Assembly: GCA_002393865.1 (NCBI GenBank)
Contig: DGUD01000093.1
Span: forward strand, 1 to 17,068
DNA length: 17,068 nt
Direction of reading: 5' to 3'
From: Treponema sp. UBA4319
GTDB taxonomy: Bacteria; Spirochaetota; Spirochaetia; Treponematales; Treponemataceae
Made by a program: the position numbers and the translations under genes. Position 1 is the first letter of the stretch; every line of letters starts with the position of its first letter. Positions 6,756-13,684 of the stretch are shown in pieces. The notes beneath the pieces were generated by a model that saw only the letters and a program-made list of their open reading frames with translations, did not search any database and was not told the origin of the DNA.

Positions 6756-8046
6756 GCGTGCTGAGCAGGAGCTTGAGATCCGGCACCTGACGGTTTCGTT
6801 CAGGGCAGGGAAGAACATGGTGCATGCCGTCCGCGACGTGAGCCTGACGGTGGGGCGCGGCGAGACGCTTGCGATTGTGGGCGAGTCCGGTTCCGGCAAA
6901 TCGGTGTCCGCAAAGGCGGTGCTCGGCATAGAGGCGCCGAACGCGGTCATTGAGGGCGGGGAAATCCTCTATGGGGGCGACGACCTGCTGAAGTACAGCG
7001 AGAAGCAGTTTGAGCGCATCCGCGGCAACCGCATATCCATGATTTTTCAGGATCCGATGTCGTCCCTTGACCCCATCATGAAAATCGGCCGCCAGCTGAC
7101 GGAAGCGATGATTCTGAACGGCAGGACTGAACAGCGCCTTGCCCGCAAGGAGGCGAAGCAGCTGCAGGCTGACCTGCTGTCTGCCCTGAAGCAGGCGGGC
7201 ATGGATGGCGCGGAGATACGGGCTGGATTGCGGGCGTATGTGGCCGCGCGCGGCGGTGGGGAGCATGCGGCTGCGGGGCAGGACGCTTTTATTGCGGCCG
7301 TTGCCCGTGCCGGCGCACAGGATACGCTCGGCAGGCTGGAGGCTGCGCTCACTGCGGCCGGAAAGCGCGTGACGGCAAAGGCTGCACGCGAGCGCGCGCT
7401 TGAGCTTTTGCGGGAAGTGGGAATCCGCGACCCGGAGAAGCGCTTTGACCAGTATCCCTTTGAATTCTCCGGCGGTATGCGGCAGCGCATCGTGATAGCG
7501 ATTGCCATTGCCGCGAACCCCGATCTGCTTATCTGCGACGAGCCGACGACCGCGCTTGACGTGACTATCCAGGCGCAGATTCTTGAGCTTATAAACAGGC
7601 TGAAAAAGAGCCGCGGCATGAGCGTCATATTCATCACGCACGATCTGGGCGTTGTGGCGAACGTCGCTGACCGCGTTGCCGTTATGTATGCGGGGAAAGT
7701 CGTTGAGGTGGGTACGGTGCGCGACATTTTTTACCGGCCGGCGCATCCGTATACCTGGGCGCTGCTTGCCTCCATGCCCGACCTTGATACCGGCGAGCGG
7801 CTTGTGTCGATTCCGGGCATTCCCCCTGATATGCGCTACCCGCCGCAGGGAGATGCCTTTGCGCTCCGCAGCGCGTATGCCATGCAGATTGACTTTGAGA
7901 AGGAGCCGCCGCTGTTCCGGATAAGCGAGAGCCACTATGCCGCCACCTGGCTGCTGCATCCTTCCGCGCCGCACGTGGAGCTGCCCAAGGCTGTGACGGA
8001 GCGGATACGGCGTATGCGGGAGCGCGAGGAGGCTGGAAATGAGTGA
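6748..8046 (+). CDS. oppD: Oligopeptide ABC transporter ATPase OppD with insertion and without C-terminal cysteines
   Basis: This 432-residue ATPase energises peptide import from the cytoplasmic face. Walker A is GESGSGKS (45-52), the Q-loop is FQDPMSSLDP with Gln101, the signature is FSGGMRQR (240-247), Walker B is LLICDE (260-265) and the H-loop is His298. The OppD/DppD C-terminal extension begins around HPYT (333-336). Two oddities are visible. About 70 extra residues (roughly 135-205), rich in Ala and charged helix-formers, lie between the Q-loop and the signature. The C-terminal segment that in many homologues reads GCPFxPRCPYAxxxC is GDAFALRSAYAMQID here (368-382), so the cysteines that hold an iron-sulfur cluster in some DppD/OppD proteins are absent. 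All ATPase motifs are intact, so it should be active. Confidence 0.93.
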   Translation: MSERAEQELEIRHLTVSFRAGKNMVHAVRDVSLTVGRGETLAIVGESGSGKSVSAKAVLGIEAPNAVIEGGEILYGGDDLLKYSEKQFERIRGNRISMIFQDPMSSLDPIMKIGRQLTEAMILNGRTEQRLARKEAKQLQADLLSALKQAGMDGAEIRAGLRAYVAARGGGEHAAAGQDAFIAAVARAGAQDTLGRLEAALTAAGKRVTAKAARERALELLREVGIRDPEKRFDQYPFEFSGGMRQRIVIAIAIAANPDLLICDEPTTALDVTIQAQILELINRLKKSRGMSVIFITHDLGVVANVADRVAVMYAGKVVEVGTVRDIFYRPAHPYTWALLASMPDLDTGERLVSIPGIPPDMRYPPQGDAFALRSAYAMQIDFEKEPPLFRISESHYAATWLLHPSAPHVELPKAVTERIRRMREREEAGNE

Positions 8047-9088
8047 GACGAGGAAGGAGCCGCTCTTAAAGGTGGAGCACCTGCGCCAGTATTTCAACAA
8101 AGGGAATTCCCGCGCGGTTGACGACATCAGTTTTAATGTCTGGCGGGGCGAGGTCTTTTCTCTTGTGGGGGAATCCGGTTGCGGCAAGACGACGACGGGC
8201 CGGTCGGTTATCGGCCTGCACAACATAACGGGCGGGCAGGTGTATTTTGACGGACAGCTGGTGAATGCGGGGCTGTACGACTGTGAGTCCGCCCTGCAGC
8301 AGGCGGCCCGCGATGTCAAGGATAAAAAAATCAGTCCTGAGGATTACCGCCAGATAGTGCGGCAGCAGCGGCAGGAGGAGCGGCGCATCCGCCAGTTCCT
8401 CCGTAAGCGGGACTTTGAGACGAAAATCCAGATGATTTACCAGGATCCGGCCACCTCCCTTGACCCCCGCATGACCGTGCGGGAAATCATCGCGGAAGGG
8501 CTGCGCATCCAGGGCATCAAATCTGAGGAAGAGATTTCACGCCGCGTGTCAGACGTGCTTGTGCGTGTCGGCCTGCTGCCGGAATATGCCGGGCGCTATC
8601 CCCACGAGTTTTCCGGCGGTCAGCGGCAGCGGATCGGGATTGCCCGTGCCATCATCATGGAGCCCAAGCTGCTTATCGCCGACGAGCCGGTCAGCGCGCT
8701 GGACGTGAGCATAAAGGCGCAGGTCGTGAACCTGCTTGACGACCTGCGCAAGGAGATGGGGCTTGCGGTTCTGTTCATATCCCATGATCTTTCGGTGGTA
8801 AAGTATTTCTCTGACCGCATTGCGGTTATGTATTACGGAAAGATTGTGGAGCTTGCTGATTCCGCCGAGCTCTTTGCCCGACCGCTGCATCCCTACACGA
8901 AGTCCCTGCTGAGCGCGATTCCGCTGCCGGATCCCGATTACGAGCAGCGGCGTGTCCGCACCGTCTATGAGCCTGACTCTGCCCACGACTATGCGCAGGA
9001 TGCCCCGTCGTTCCGGGAGGTCTTTCCCGGCCACTGGGTGCATTGCAACGGCGCGGAATACGAGCGCTATAAGGCGGCGCGTCTGTAG
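8039..9088 (+). CDS. oppF: Oligopeptide ABC transporter ATPase OppF
   Basis: This 349-residue ATPase is the second nucleotide-binding subunit and pairs with OppD. Walker A is GESGCGKT (44-51), the Q-loop is YQDPATSLDP with Gln135, the signature is FSGGQRQR (191-198), Walker B is LLIADE (211-216), the H-loop is His249 and HPYT is at 284-287. About 50 residues (75-128), highly charged and likely helical, are inserted between Walker A and the Q-loop. The C-terminus, with PGHWVHCNGAEYERYK, resembles Gram-positive OppF/AmiF-type proteins, by recollection of that family. The start overlaps oppD by 8 bases (ATGAGTGA). After the stop there are 117 bases before the convergent regulator. There GCCTG (9089-9093) and CAGGC could form a weak stem, but no convincing terminator is present. 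Confidence 0.93.
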   Translation: MSETRKEPLLKVEHLRQYFNKGNSRAVDDISFNVWRGEVFSLVGESGCGKTTTGRSVIGLHNITGGQVYFDGQLVNAGLYDCESALQQAARDVKDKKISPEDYRQIVRQQRQEERRIRQFLRKRDFETKIQMIYQDPATSLDPRMTVREIIAEGLRIQGIKSEEEISRRVSDVLVRVGLLPEYAGRYPHEFSGGQRQRIGIARAIIMEPKLLIADEPVSALDVSIKAQVVNLLDDLRKEMGLAVLFISHDLSVVKYFSDRIAVMYYGKIVELADSAELFARPLHPYTKSLLSAIPLPDPDYEQRRVRTVYEPDSAHDYAQDAPSFREVFPGHWVHCNGAEYERYKAARL

Positions 9089-9205
9089 GCCTGGCTCGTG
9101 CGGAATGCTTGCATAGCGTGTTGCGCGCAGGCTTCCCCTTGGGCGGAGCAGGGGGGCGCCTCTGTTTGCGGCGGGCTGCGTTGATTCAGCCGGGAGCGCC
9201 CTTGC

Positions 9206-10228
9206 TCAGCAGGAGCGCCGCCGGACAATATTTGTGGGCAGGAGGATGTTCGTCGCGTTCTCTCCTTGCCCGGCAAAACCGTCGATAATCATCTCCACCG
9301 CCTTCTGGCCCATGCTGCTTTTCTGCACGTTCATCGTTGTCAGTGGCGGCATGGTGTAGGCGGAATCCTCGATATTGTCTATGCTGATGATGGCGACATC
9401 GTCCGGAACCGCTATCTGGTGCTCGTTCAGGTAGCTGAGCGCGCCGATTGCGACCTCGTCCGAGCCGCACACGAGCGCGCGGGGCAGTTTGTTTTCCCCG
9501 TGGATTTTCTCCATGGCCATGTAGCCGCCCTGCATGTTGAAGGCGCTTCCGATGGTGATGGCTCCGTCGTCAAGCTGGTGCTCCCTAAAGGCCTGCCGCA
9601 TGCCGGCAATCCGCTCGTCCTGCTGCCCGATATATGCGATGTCCGTGTAGCCTTGCGCAAAGAGGAATTCGGCATCCTGCGCGGCGGCGGCGCTGCGGTC
9701 GAACATGACGCTGCTGAGCCCCTCGTGCTTCCATCCTACGCAGACGATTTTCTTGATGCGCTCCCGCATTTTTTGTATGAGCTCGTGGTCGCTGCGTTCT
9801 TTCAGGCATTCCCCCACCGAGAGCAGGATGAGCCCGCCGATTTCCTCTTCGTGAATCAGCTCGTTAAAGAGGACGGGATCTTTGAGCTCCCCAAAAAAGC
9901 GGATAAAGTCAATCTGATGCTTGTGCTCGTGGGCGGCGATATGAATTCCTTCTATTATTTCCGCGTAGTAAGGGCGGCGGAACATGTCCGGCGCCCGCAG
10001 CACGATGCCGATGCGGTTTGCCGCGATGCCGACGGCTCCCTGCTGCAGCGTCCGTGCGGCTTTGTTCGGGTGGTAGCCGAGCCGCTCGATGGCGTCCAGT
10101 ATCTTTTTACGGGTCTCAGGCGCGACGGAGCGGCCGGAATTTCCGCTGATGACGTAGCTCACCATGCTGCGGGTAACTCCCGCCTCCCGCGCGACATCAT
10201 ATTGCGTTATATTTTTTTTTGTTCCCAT
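9206..10228 (-). CDS. LacI-family transcriptional regulator with an A9 tract in codons 3-6
   Basis: This 340-residue DNA-binding regulator has a classic LacI N-terminal helix-turn-helix, ITQYDVAREAGVTRSMVSYVISG at about 7-29 (key residues DVA, AGV, VSYV). The hinge motif YHPNKAARTL follows, then a periplasmic-binding-protein-like effector domain ending near NIVRRRSC. Such proteins usually repress sugar or nucleoside genes until a ligand binds, but the ligand here is unknown. The ATG at 10228 is chosen because AGGGGA lies about six bases upstream. A TTG two codons earlier is too close to that site. Codons 3-6 contain nine consecutive A bases. The gene converges on oppF and lies downstream of the barrel operon in the same direction. 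Neither neighbour is a proven target. Confidence 0.9.
   Translation of the reverse strand: MGTKKNITQYDVAREAGVTRSMVSYVISGNSGRSVAPETRKKILDAIERLGYHPNKAARTLQQGAVGIAANRIGIVLRAPDMFRRPYYAEIIEGIHIAAHEHKHQIDFIRFFGELKDPVLFNELIHEEEIGGLILLSVGECLKERSDHELIQKMRERIKKIVCVGWKHEGLSSVMFDRSAAAAQDAEFLFAQGYTDIAYIGQQDERIAGMRQAFREHQLDDGAITIGSAFNMQGGYMAMEKIHGENKLPRALVCGSDEVAIGALSYLNEHQIAVPDDVAIISIDNIEDSAYTMPPLTTMNVQKSSMGQKAVEMIIDGFAGQGENATNILLPTNIVRRRSC
10212..10220 (-). repeat. A9 homopolymer inside the regulator's start
   Basis: Nine T on the plus strand are nine A on the coding strand, covering codons 3-6 of the LacI-type gene (reading M-G-T-K-K-N). A gain of one A gives a stop at codon 11, and a loss of one gives a stop at codon 7. 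Slippage during replication or transcription would therefore switch the protein off. Confidence 0.9.
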
Positions 10229-10254
10229 ACTCAATCCCCTGATATATAGCAGAG

Positions 10255-10286
10255 CTGGCCGGAAACTCCCGCTTCCGGCCGGCCAG
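10255..10286 (-). terminator. GC-rich dyad between the barrel gene and the regulator
   Basis: GGCCGGAA (10257-10264) and TTCCGGCC (10273-10280) form a perfect 8-bp stem with an 8-base loop. CTGGCC (10255-10260) can alternatively pair with GGCCAG (10281-10286). It lies downstream of the barrel gene and just upstream of the regulator's start. On the minus strand it is followed only by a moderately T-rich stretch, and on the plus strand by GATTCTTTT. It may be a terminator for the upstream operon, for antisense reading from opp, or a LacI-type operator for autoregulation. Confidence 0.4.
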
Positions 10287-10318
10287 ATTCTTTTGCCGCC
10301 GCTGTCCGGAATGTGCCG

Positions 10319-11548
10319 TTAATAATCCACTGAAAGGGTGAATATGAGACCGAGCAGCGCCGTTACCGAATTTGCCGATGATGTGTATGTCACGGAGTCA
10401 TAGGAATAGGAGCCGCCGTTGTAGAGAACCGGCGCGACAAGCGTCACGGTCAGATATTTGAATGGCGTGTACGAAATGCTCGGTATGACGTAGCCGGACA
10501 TGTTGTCTATGTTCAGGTACCACTGGACGGAAGGAGAGACATCCGAGCGGAACATGTGCGACCATGCCGCGGTAAAGGCGAGCTCCGAGCTTGTCGTTGA
10601 GCCGCCGCCTGTGTGCGAGTCGTAGATAAACTGGTATTCCGCGGCAAAGCCCATCTTGCCGATATCGTCGAGATCCCACAGGCGGCTTATGCCGCCGACG
10701 AATTTTGCGTAGGAGATATCCTCCTGCACCTTGCCGCGCGGGGCGTGCACTTTGCCCCACAGCGTTATATGGTTGCCAAGGAGATCCGTCGTCACGGACA
10801 GGCCGAATGCAGGCTGCATGCGCTGGGTGTCGCGCTTTGCCCACGTCCTGGCGAACAGGCTGACCGCAAAGGGCCCGATGGGGTATTCCACCTCCGCCGC
10901 ATAGGCGATATTCTCTTTGCTGACTTCCGGGATGTCGCTTCCCTTGTACATGGCGAGCGCCTCAATCTGCCCGTAGCCGATGGGAATGGTGATGCTGGTG
11001 TCAAAGCGGCGCGTCGGCGTGAAGGAAAGGTCGAAAATCTTGGGCTCGCTGTAGTCCTCGTCGTCGAGTATGTTCGTGTCAAAAATGCGGGAATTCCCCC
11101 AGCTTTTTGCCGTGGCGCCCACGGAGATATAGACTTTTTCCGCCAGAATGTAATCAAAGTACAGGTGGCTGAGCGATATGTCGAAGTCGGGGAATTCCGT
11201 CCTGACCGCCCCTTGTATGGTGAATTCCGGCGCCGGATGCGCAGTAAAACCGAGCGTGTTGTTGAACGTCATGCCCATGTTTGTGTTTGTGTCCGGACGG
11301 ATTTTTTCGACGAGACCCGCAGCGGCATTGAAATGCCCATAAAACGAGATAACCGGGCTTCCCGTGGAGAAGCTCGGTTCCATGCTCTGCTTGTCCTCTA
11401 CCTGCTCTTCAGATAGCTCGCTGTCCCCTACATCGTTGAAAATATCGTCCACGCTGCTTTCGTAGTCTTCGTAATCCTGAGGAAAGCAGACGGGCGGACA
11501 AAGAAGTATCAGCAATGCCGAGGCAAGCAGGAGACAGCGGATTTTCAT
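10319..11548 (-). CDS. Putative outer-membrane beta-barrel protein
   Basis: This 409-residue protein has a signal peptide (MKIRCLLLASALLILLC, with cleavage near residue 24) and an acidic N-terminal stretch at 25-57 containing DDIFNDVGDS (34-43). The rest alternates polar and hydrophobic residues in many short strands. The last strand, ending LLGLIFTLSVDY, closes with an aromatic residue, as barrel-assembly substrates usually do. I do not recognise a named family. The ATG at 11548 shares one base with the stop of the preceding gene (TGATG), so translation is probably coupled. A GTG one codon earlier is an alternative start. It is the last gene of the permease/LolA-like operon, which suggests it is the outer-membrane part or a client of that system. 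Confidence 0.75.
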   Translation of the reverse strand: MKIRCLLLASALLILLCPPVCFPQDYEDYESSVDDIFNDVGDSELSEEQVEDKQSMEPSFSTGSPVISFYGHFNAAAGLVEKIRPDTNTNMGMTFNNTLGFTAHPAPEFTIQGAVRTEFPDFDISLSHLYFDYILAEKVYISVGATAKSWGNSRIFDTNILDDEDYSEPKIFDLSFTPTRRFDTSITIPIGYGQIEALAMYKGSDIPEVSKENIAYAAEVEYPIGPFAVSLFARTWAKRDTQRMQPAFGLSVTTDLLGNHITLWGKVHAPRGKVQEDISYAKFVGGISRLWDLDDIGKMGFAAEYQFIYDSHTGGGSTTSSELAFTAAWSHMFRSDVSPSVQWYLNIDNMSGYVIPSISYTPFKYLTVTLVAPVLYNGGSYSYDSVTYTSSANSVTALLGLIFTLSVDY

Positions 11549-12363
11549 CACTTGCTCATCATCTCAACGTATTTCTTTGTGTATACGGCATCGCTCTGCT
11601 TTTCGAAGGAATCCTTCGTGAGGGTGATGGTTATCACGGTCTGCTCGTACTGCATCTTGTTGTTGATTTTCTTTCCGCGCAGATTGTCTATAATCGTCAT
11701 TGATTCCGGCACCGAATACTCCTTGTATTTCTGGAGCGACTGGTACTTGGGGATGAGCGTCGTGCGGAGCAGCTGCCCGGAAAGGCTGTAGTCCTCGCGC
11801 TTGCGGATAAGCCCGTCGTCTTCGGTTACCCAGAGCTTTATGGTAGGATAGCTGACATCCTCTACCGCCGCGTTCAGCTCGAAGAGCACGCATGAAAGCT
11901 TGCCGAGCGTTACCCGCGTGGCCTTTGCGATTGTATAGTCCCTGCTGTAATGCTGGGGGGTAAAGTCGCTGTTGTTGGCGTTTGAGCCCTGGAATTTGTC
12001 CTGTGCGCTCGTAAAGACAAACTGCTTGTCGGCCGGGTCGTAGTACCAGATGTTGTTGTCAAACTGGACATAGCCCTTGCCCTTGTCTTTCTTTGCGGGG
12101 CCGGTGATAAGGATGGTGTAGGAAGACGCCCTGTCGCGGCGGTACATGACGGCGTCAAGGACGGATTTTCCCTGACCCGGCTTGTCCTGCACGATAGAGT
12201 ACTTTGCGGAAAAGTCCGTCTTTGTGAATGCGGTAGTCTCGTCTGTCTTCTTCAGAAGCGCGGCTGCATCGGCAGCAGAAAGCTTTGTGTCAGCGAAAGC
12301 CGCGTTTGCTGCAAGAAGCAGCCCCGAAAGTATAGAAACAAATGCGATTCCTGTCTTTTTCAT
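11548..12363 (-). CDS. LolA-like periplasmic outer-membrane lipoprotein-sorting protein
   Basis: This 271-residue exported protein has a signal peptide (MKKTGIAFVSILSGLLLAAN, cleaved after AFA at residue 24). The mature part resembles LolA/LolB-like proteins of the outer-membrane lipoprotein-sorting family. It begins with an Ala-rich helix and a KTDF stretch, then has strands with YVQFDNNIWYYDP, a short basic loop, and LPxL-type segments such as VEDVSYPTIKLWVTEDDGL. Such proteins carry lipids or lipoproteins across the periplasm in a hydrophobic cup. The ATG is preceded by AAGGGAG eight bases upstream. It follows two FtsX-type permeases with a 31-base gap and overlaps the barrel gene by one base. 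Assignment to the fold is moderately sure; the cargo is not known. Confidence 0.78.
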   Translation of the reverse strand: MKKTGIAFVSILSGLLLAANAAFADTKLSAADAAALLKKTDETTAFTKTDFSAKYSIVQDKPGQGKSVLDAVMYRRDRASSYTILITGPAKKDKGKGYVQFDNNIWYYDPADKQFVFTSAQDKFQGSNANNSDFTPQHYSRDYTIAKATRVTLGKLSCVLFELNAAVEDVSYPTIKLWVTEDDGLIRKREDYSLSGQLLRTTLIPKYQSLQKYKEYSVPESMTIIDNLRGKKINNKMQYEQTVITITLTKDSFEKQSDAVYTKKYVEMMSK

Positions 12364-12394
12364 ACGTTCAACTCCCTTAAAATAAGGATAATAA

Positions 12395-13684
12395 TTATGT
12401 TGTCGTGGCGAGTGCTCCCACTGGGCTGATGCTCACGACGTTTCGAATAGTAAACAACATAGAGGAAATGGTCGTTACAGCAATTACAAAAAATAGTAAT
12501 ACTGATTTTACCACGCTGACGGACGGCCTGAGGCGCCCGTTCTCAAGGAAAATGTCCATTGCCGGGATGAATGAGAAGCTGAACTGAGTCAGCACCGCCA
12601 TGACGATGCCGGTCAGCAGCACTCCCGCAAGGAATCCTGCCGTCAGCAGGTAGAAGGATTCCGTAAGGAAGAGGAATTTGACGCTGCCGGGCTTCATGCC
12701 GATTGCCCGGTACGTGCCGATTTCCGTGATGCGCTTCATGATGATGATTTTATAGGTGCTGCCGATGCCCACGGAGATGATGGCCATGAGCACGATGATG
12801 ATGAGCAGCACCACGGCCTTGATGGCGTCTATGAGCAGCTGGAGATCCTGTATGTTCGCGTCGAGGGAGATGAGCGCGTAGCTGATGTCGTCCCGCGGCA
12901 TGTCGTAGTCGATATAATGGTAGAATTCTTTCTTGCAGTCGTAGCGCGGGTACATGGGGAGCACCTTCGCGAGCTGGTTCTGCAGCAGCGCGACGGTATC
13001 CGCGCCGGGCTCCTCTTCGTTGAAGTACATGCAGATTCTGTTCACGTAGTCGTCCGGGCGGGCGGTCACCTTCCTGAGCGCCCGGATATCGATGTACAGC
13101 GTGTACATGCCAAAGAGGCTGTTGTTGTTGAATATGCCGGAGATGACGAGGTTTATCGTGTTCTTGTAGCCCTTGTCGGTGTAGACCTGATAGGTTACGG
13201 TATCGCCCGCACGCACGCCGAGCCGGGCCGCGATTGATTTTGATATGAGGATATTGTTGTGGTCTTCGGATGGCTCCGCGTTTCCTTCCACAAAGTCGAA
13301 GGCAGAGAACAAGTCCCGTTCCGCCTCAAAATCGACGCCTTTTGCCATACGCTGCCGCACGGTCATTCCCTCAAAGAAGATGTATGACTTGCGGGCGTCG
13401 TAGTCTATGCGCGAATAATACGTGACGTCTTCTGGCAGGAATCCTTTGAGCGTCTGGATGAGCGAGTCGGTATCGCCCAAGGAATAGGAGATGTCCCCGC
13501 CCATCAGCGTGATGTCCCCGCCGTAATACTGCTTGGATTTGTTGTGCACCGCCTTGAGCATGCCGTCCGTGACCCAGAGGGCGGAAAGCATGATGGTGAT
13601 GCCTGCGAGGCAGACCGAAAAGAGCGAGACGTACTGGCGCCGGTTGTTTACCAGCGTGTGCAAGGCTATGCGGGAAAAGAACAT
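12395..13684 (-). CDS. ABC transporter permease, FtsX/LolE/MacB type (second permease)
   Basis: This 429-residue membrane protein has the four-helix layout of LolC/LolE and MacB. One helix is near 18-38, followed by a large periplasmic domain to about 285, then three C-terminal helices near 288-308, 335-365 and 391-412. The FtsX core motif RITEIGTYRAIGM (318-330) and the C-terminal NVVSISPVGALA are clear. These permeases extract lipoproteins or other substrates from the inner membrane using the force of a LolD/MacB-like ATPase; they do not form a channel. Its ATG follows directly after the TAA stop of the first permease with no gap. No ATPase gene is present in the window, so the partner must lie elsewhere. 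Confidence 0.85.
   Translation of the reverse strand: MFFSRIALHTLVNNRRQYVSLFSVCLAGITIMLSALWVTDGMLKAVHNKSKQYYGGDITLMGGDISYSLGDTDSLIQTLKGFLPEDVTYYSRIDYDARKSYIFFEGMTVRQRMAKGVDFEAERDLFSAFDFVEGNAEPSEDHNNILISKSIAARLGVRAGDTVTYQVYTDKGYKNTINLVISGIFNNNSLFGMYTLYIDIRALRKVTARPDDYVNRICMYFNEEEPGADTVALLQNQLAKVLPMYPRYDCKKEFYHYIDYDMPRDDISYALISLDANIQDLQLLIDAIKAVVLLIIIVLMAIISVGIGSTYKIIIMKRITEIGTYRAIGMKPGSVKFLFLTESFYLLTAGFLAGVLLTGIVMAVLTQFSFSFIPAMDIFLENGRLRPSVSVVKSVLLFFVIAVTTISSMLFTIRNVVSISPVGALATTT

Noticed and set aside
5217..6950. Open frame of 577 codons on the minus strand across oppC
   Set aside because: It lies opposite a clear OppC gene, has low-complexity charged sequence and no recognisable motif. GC-rich genes create such antisense frames.
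6748..8046. ATPase partner for the FtsX-type permeases
   Set aside because: Both ATPases in the window have the OppD/OppF C-terminal HPYT extension and overlap the opp permease genes, so they belong to peptide import.
6727..8319. Open frame of 530 codons on the minus strand across oppD and oppF
   Set aside because: It is opposite intact ATPase motifs on the plus strand and lacks any domain of its own.
9266..10249. Open frame of 327 codons on the plus strand opposite the LacI-type regulator
   Set aside because: The minus strand encodes a textbook helix-turn-helix and effector domain; the plus-strand product has no motif.
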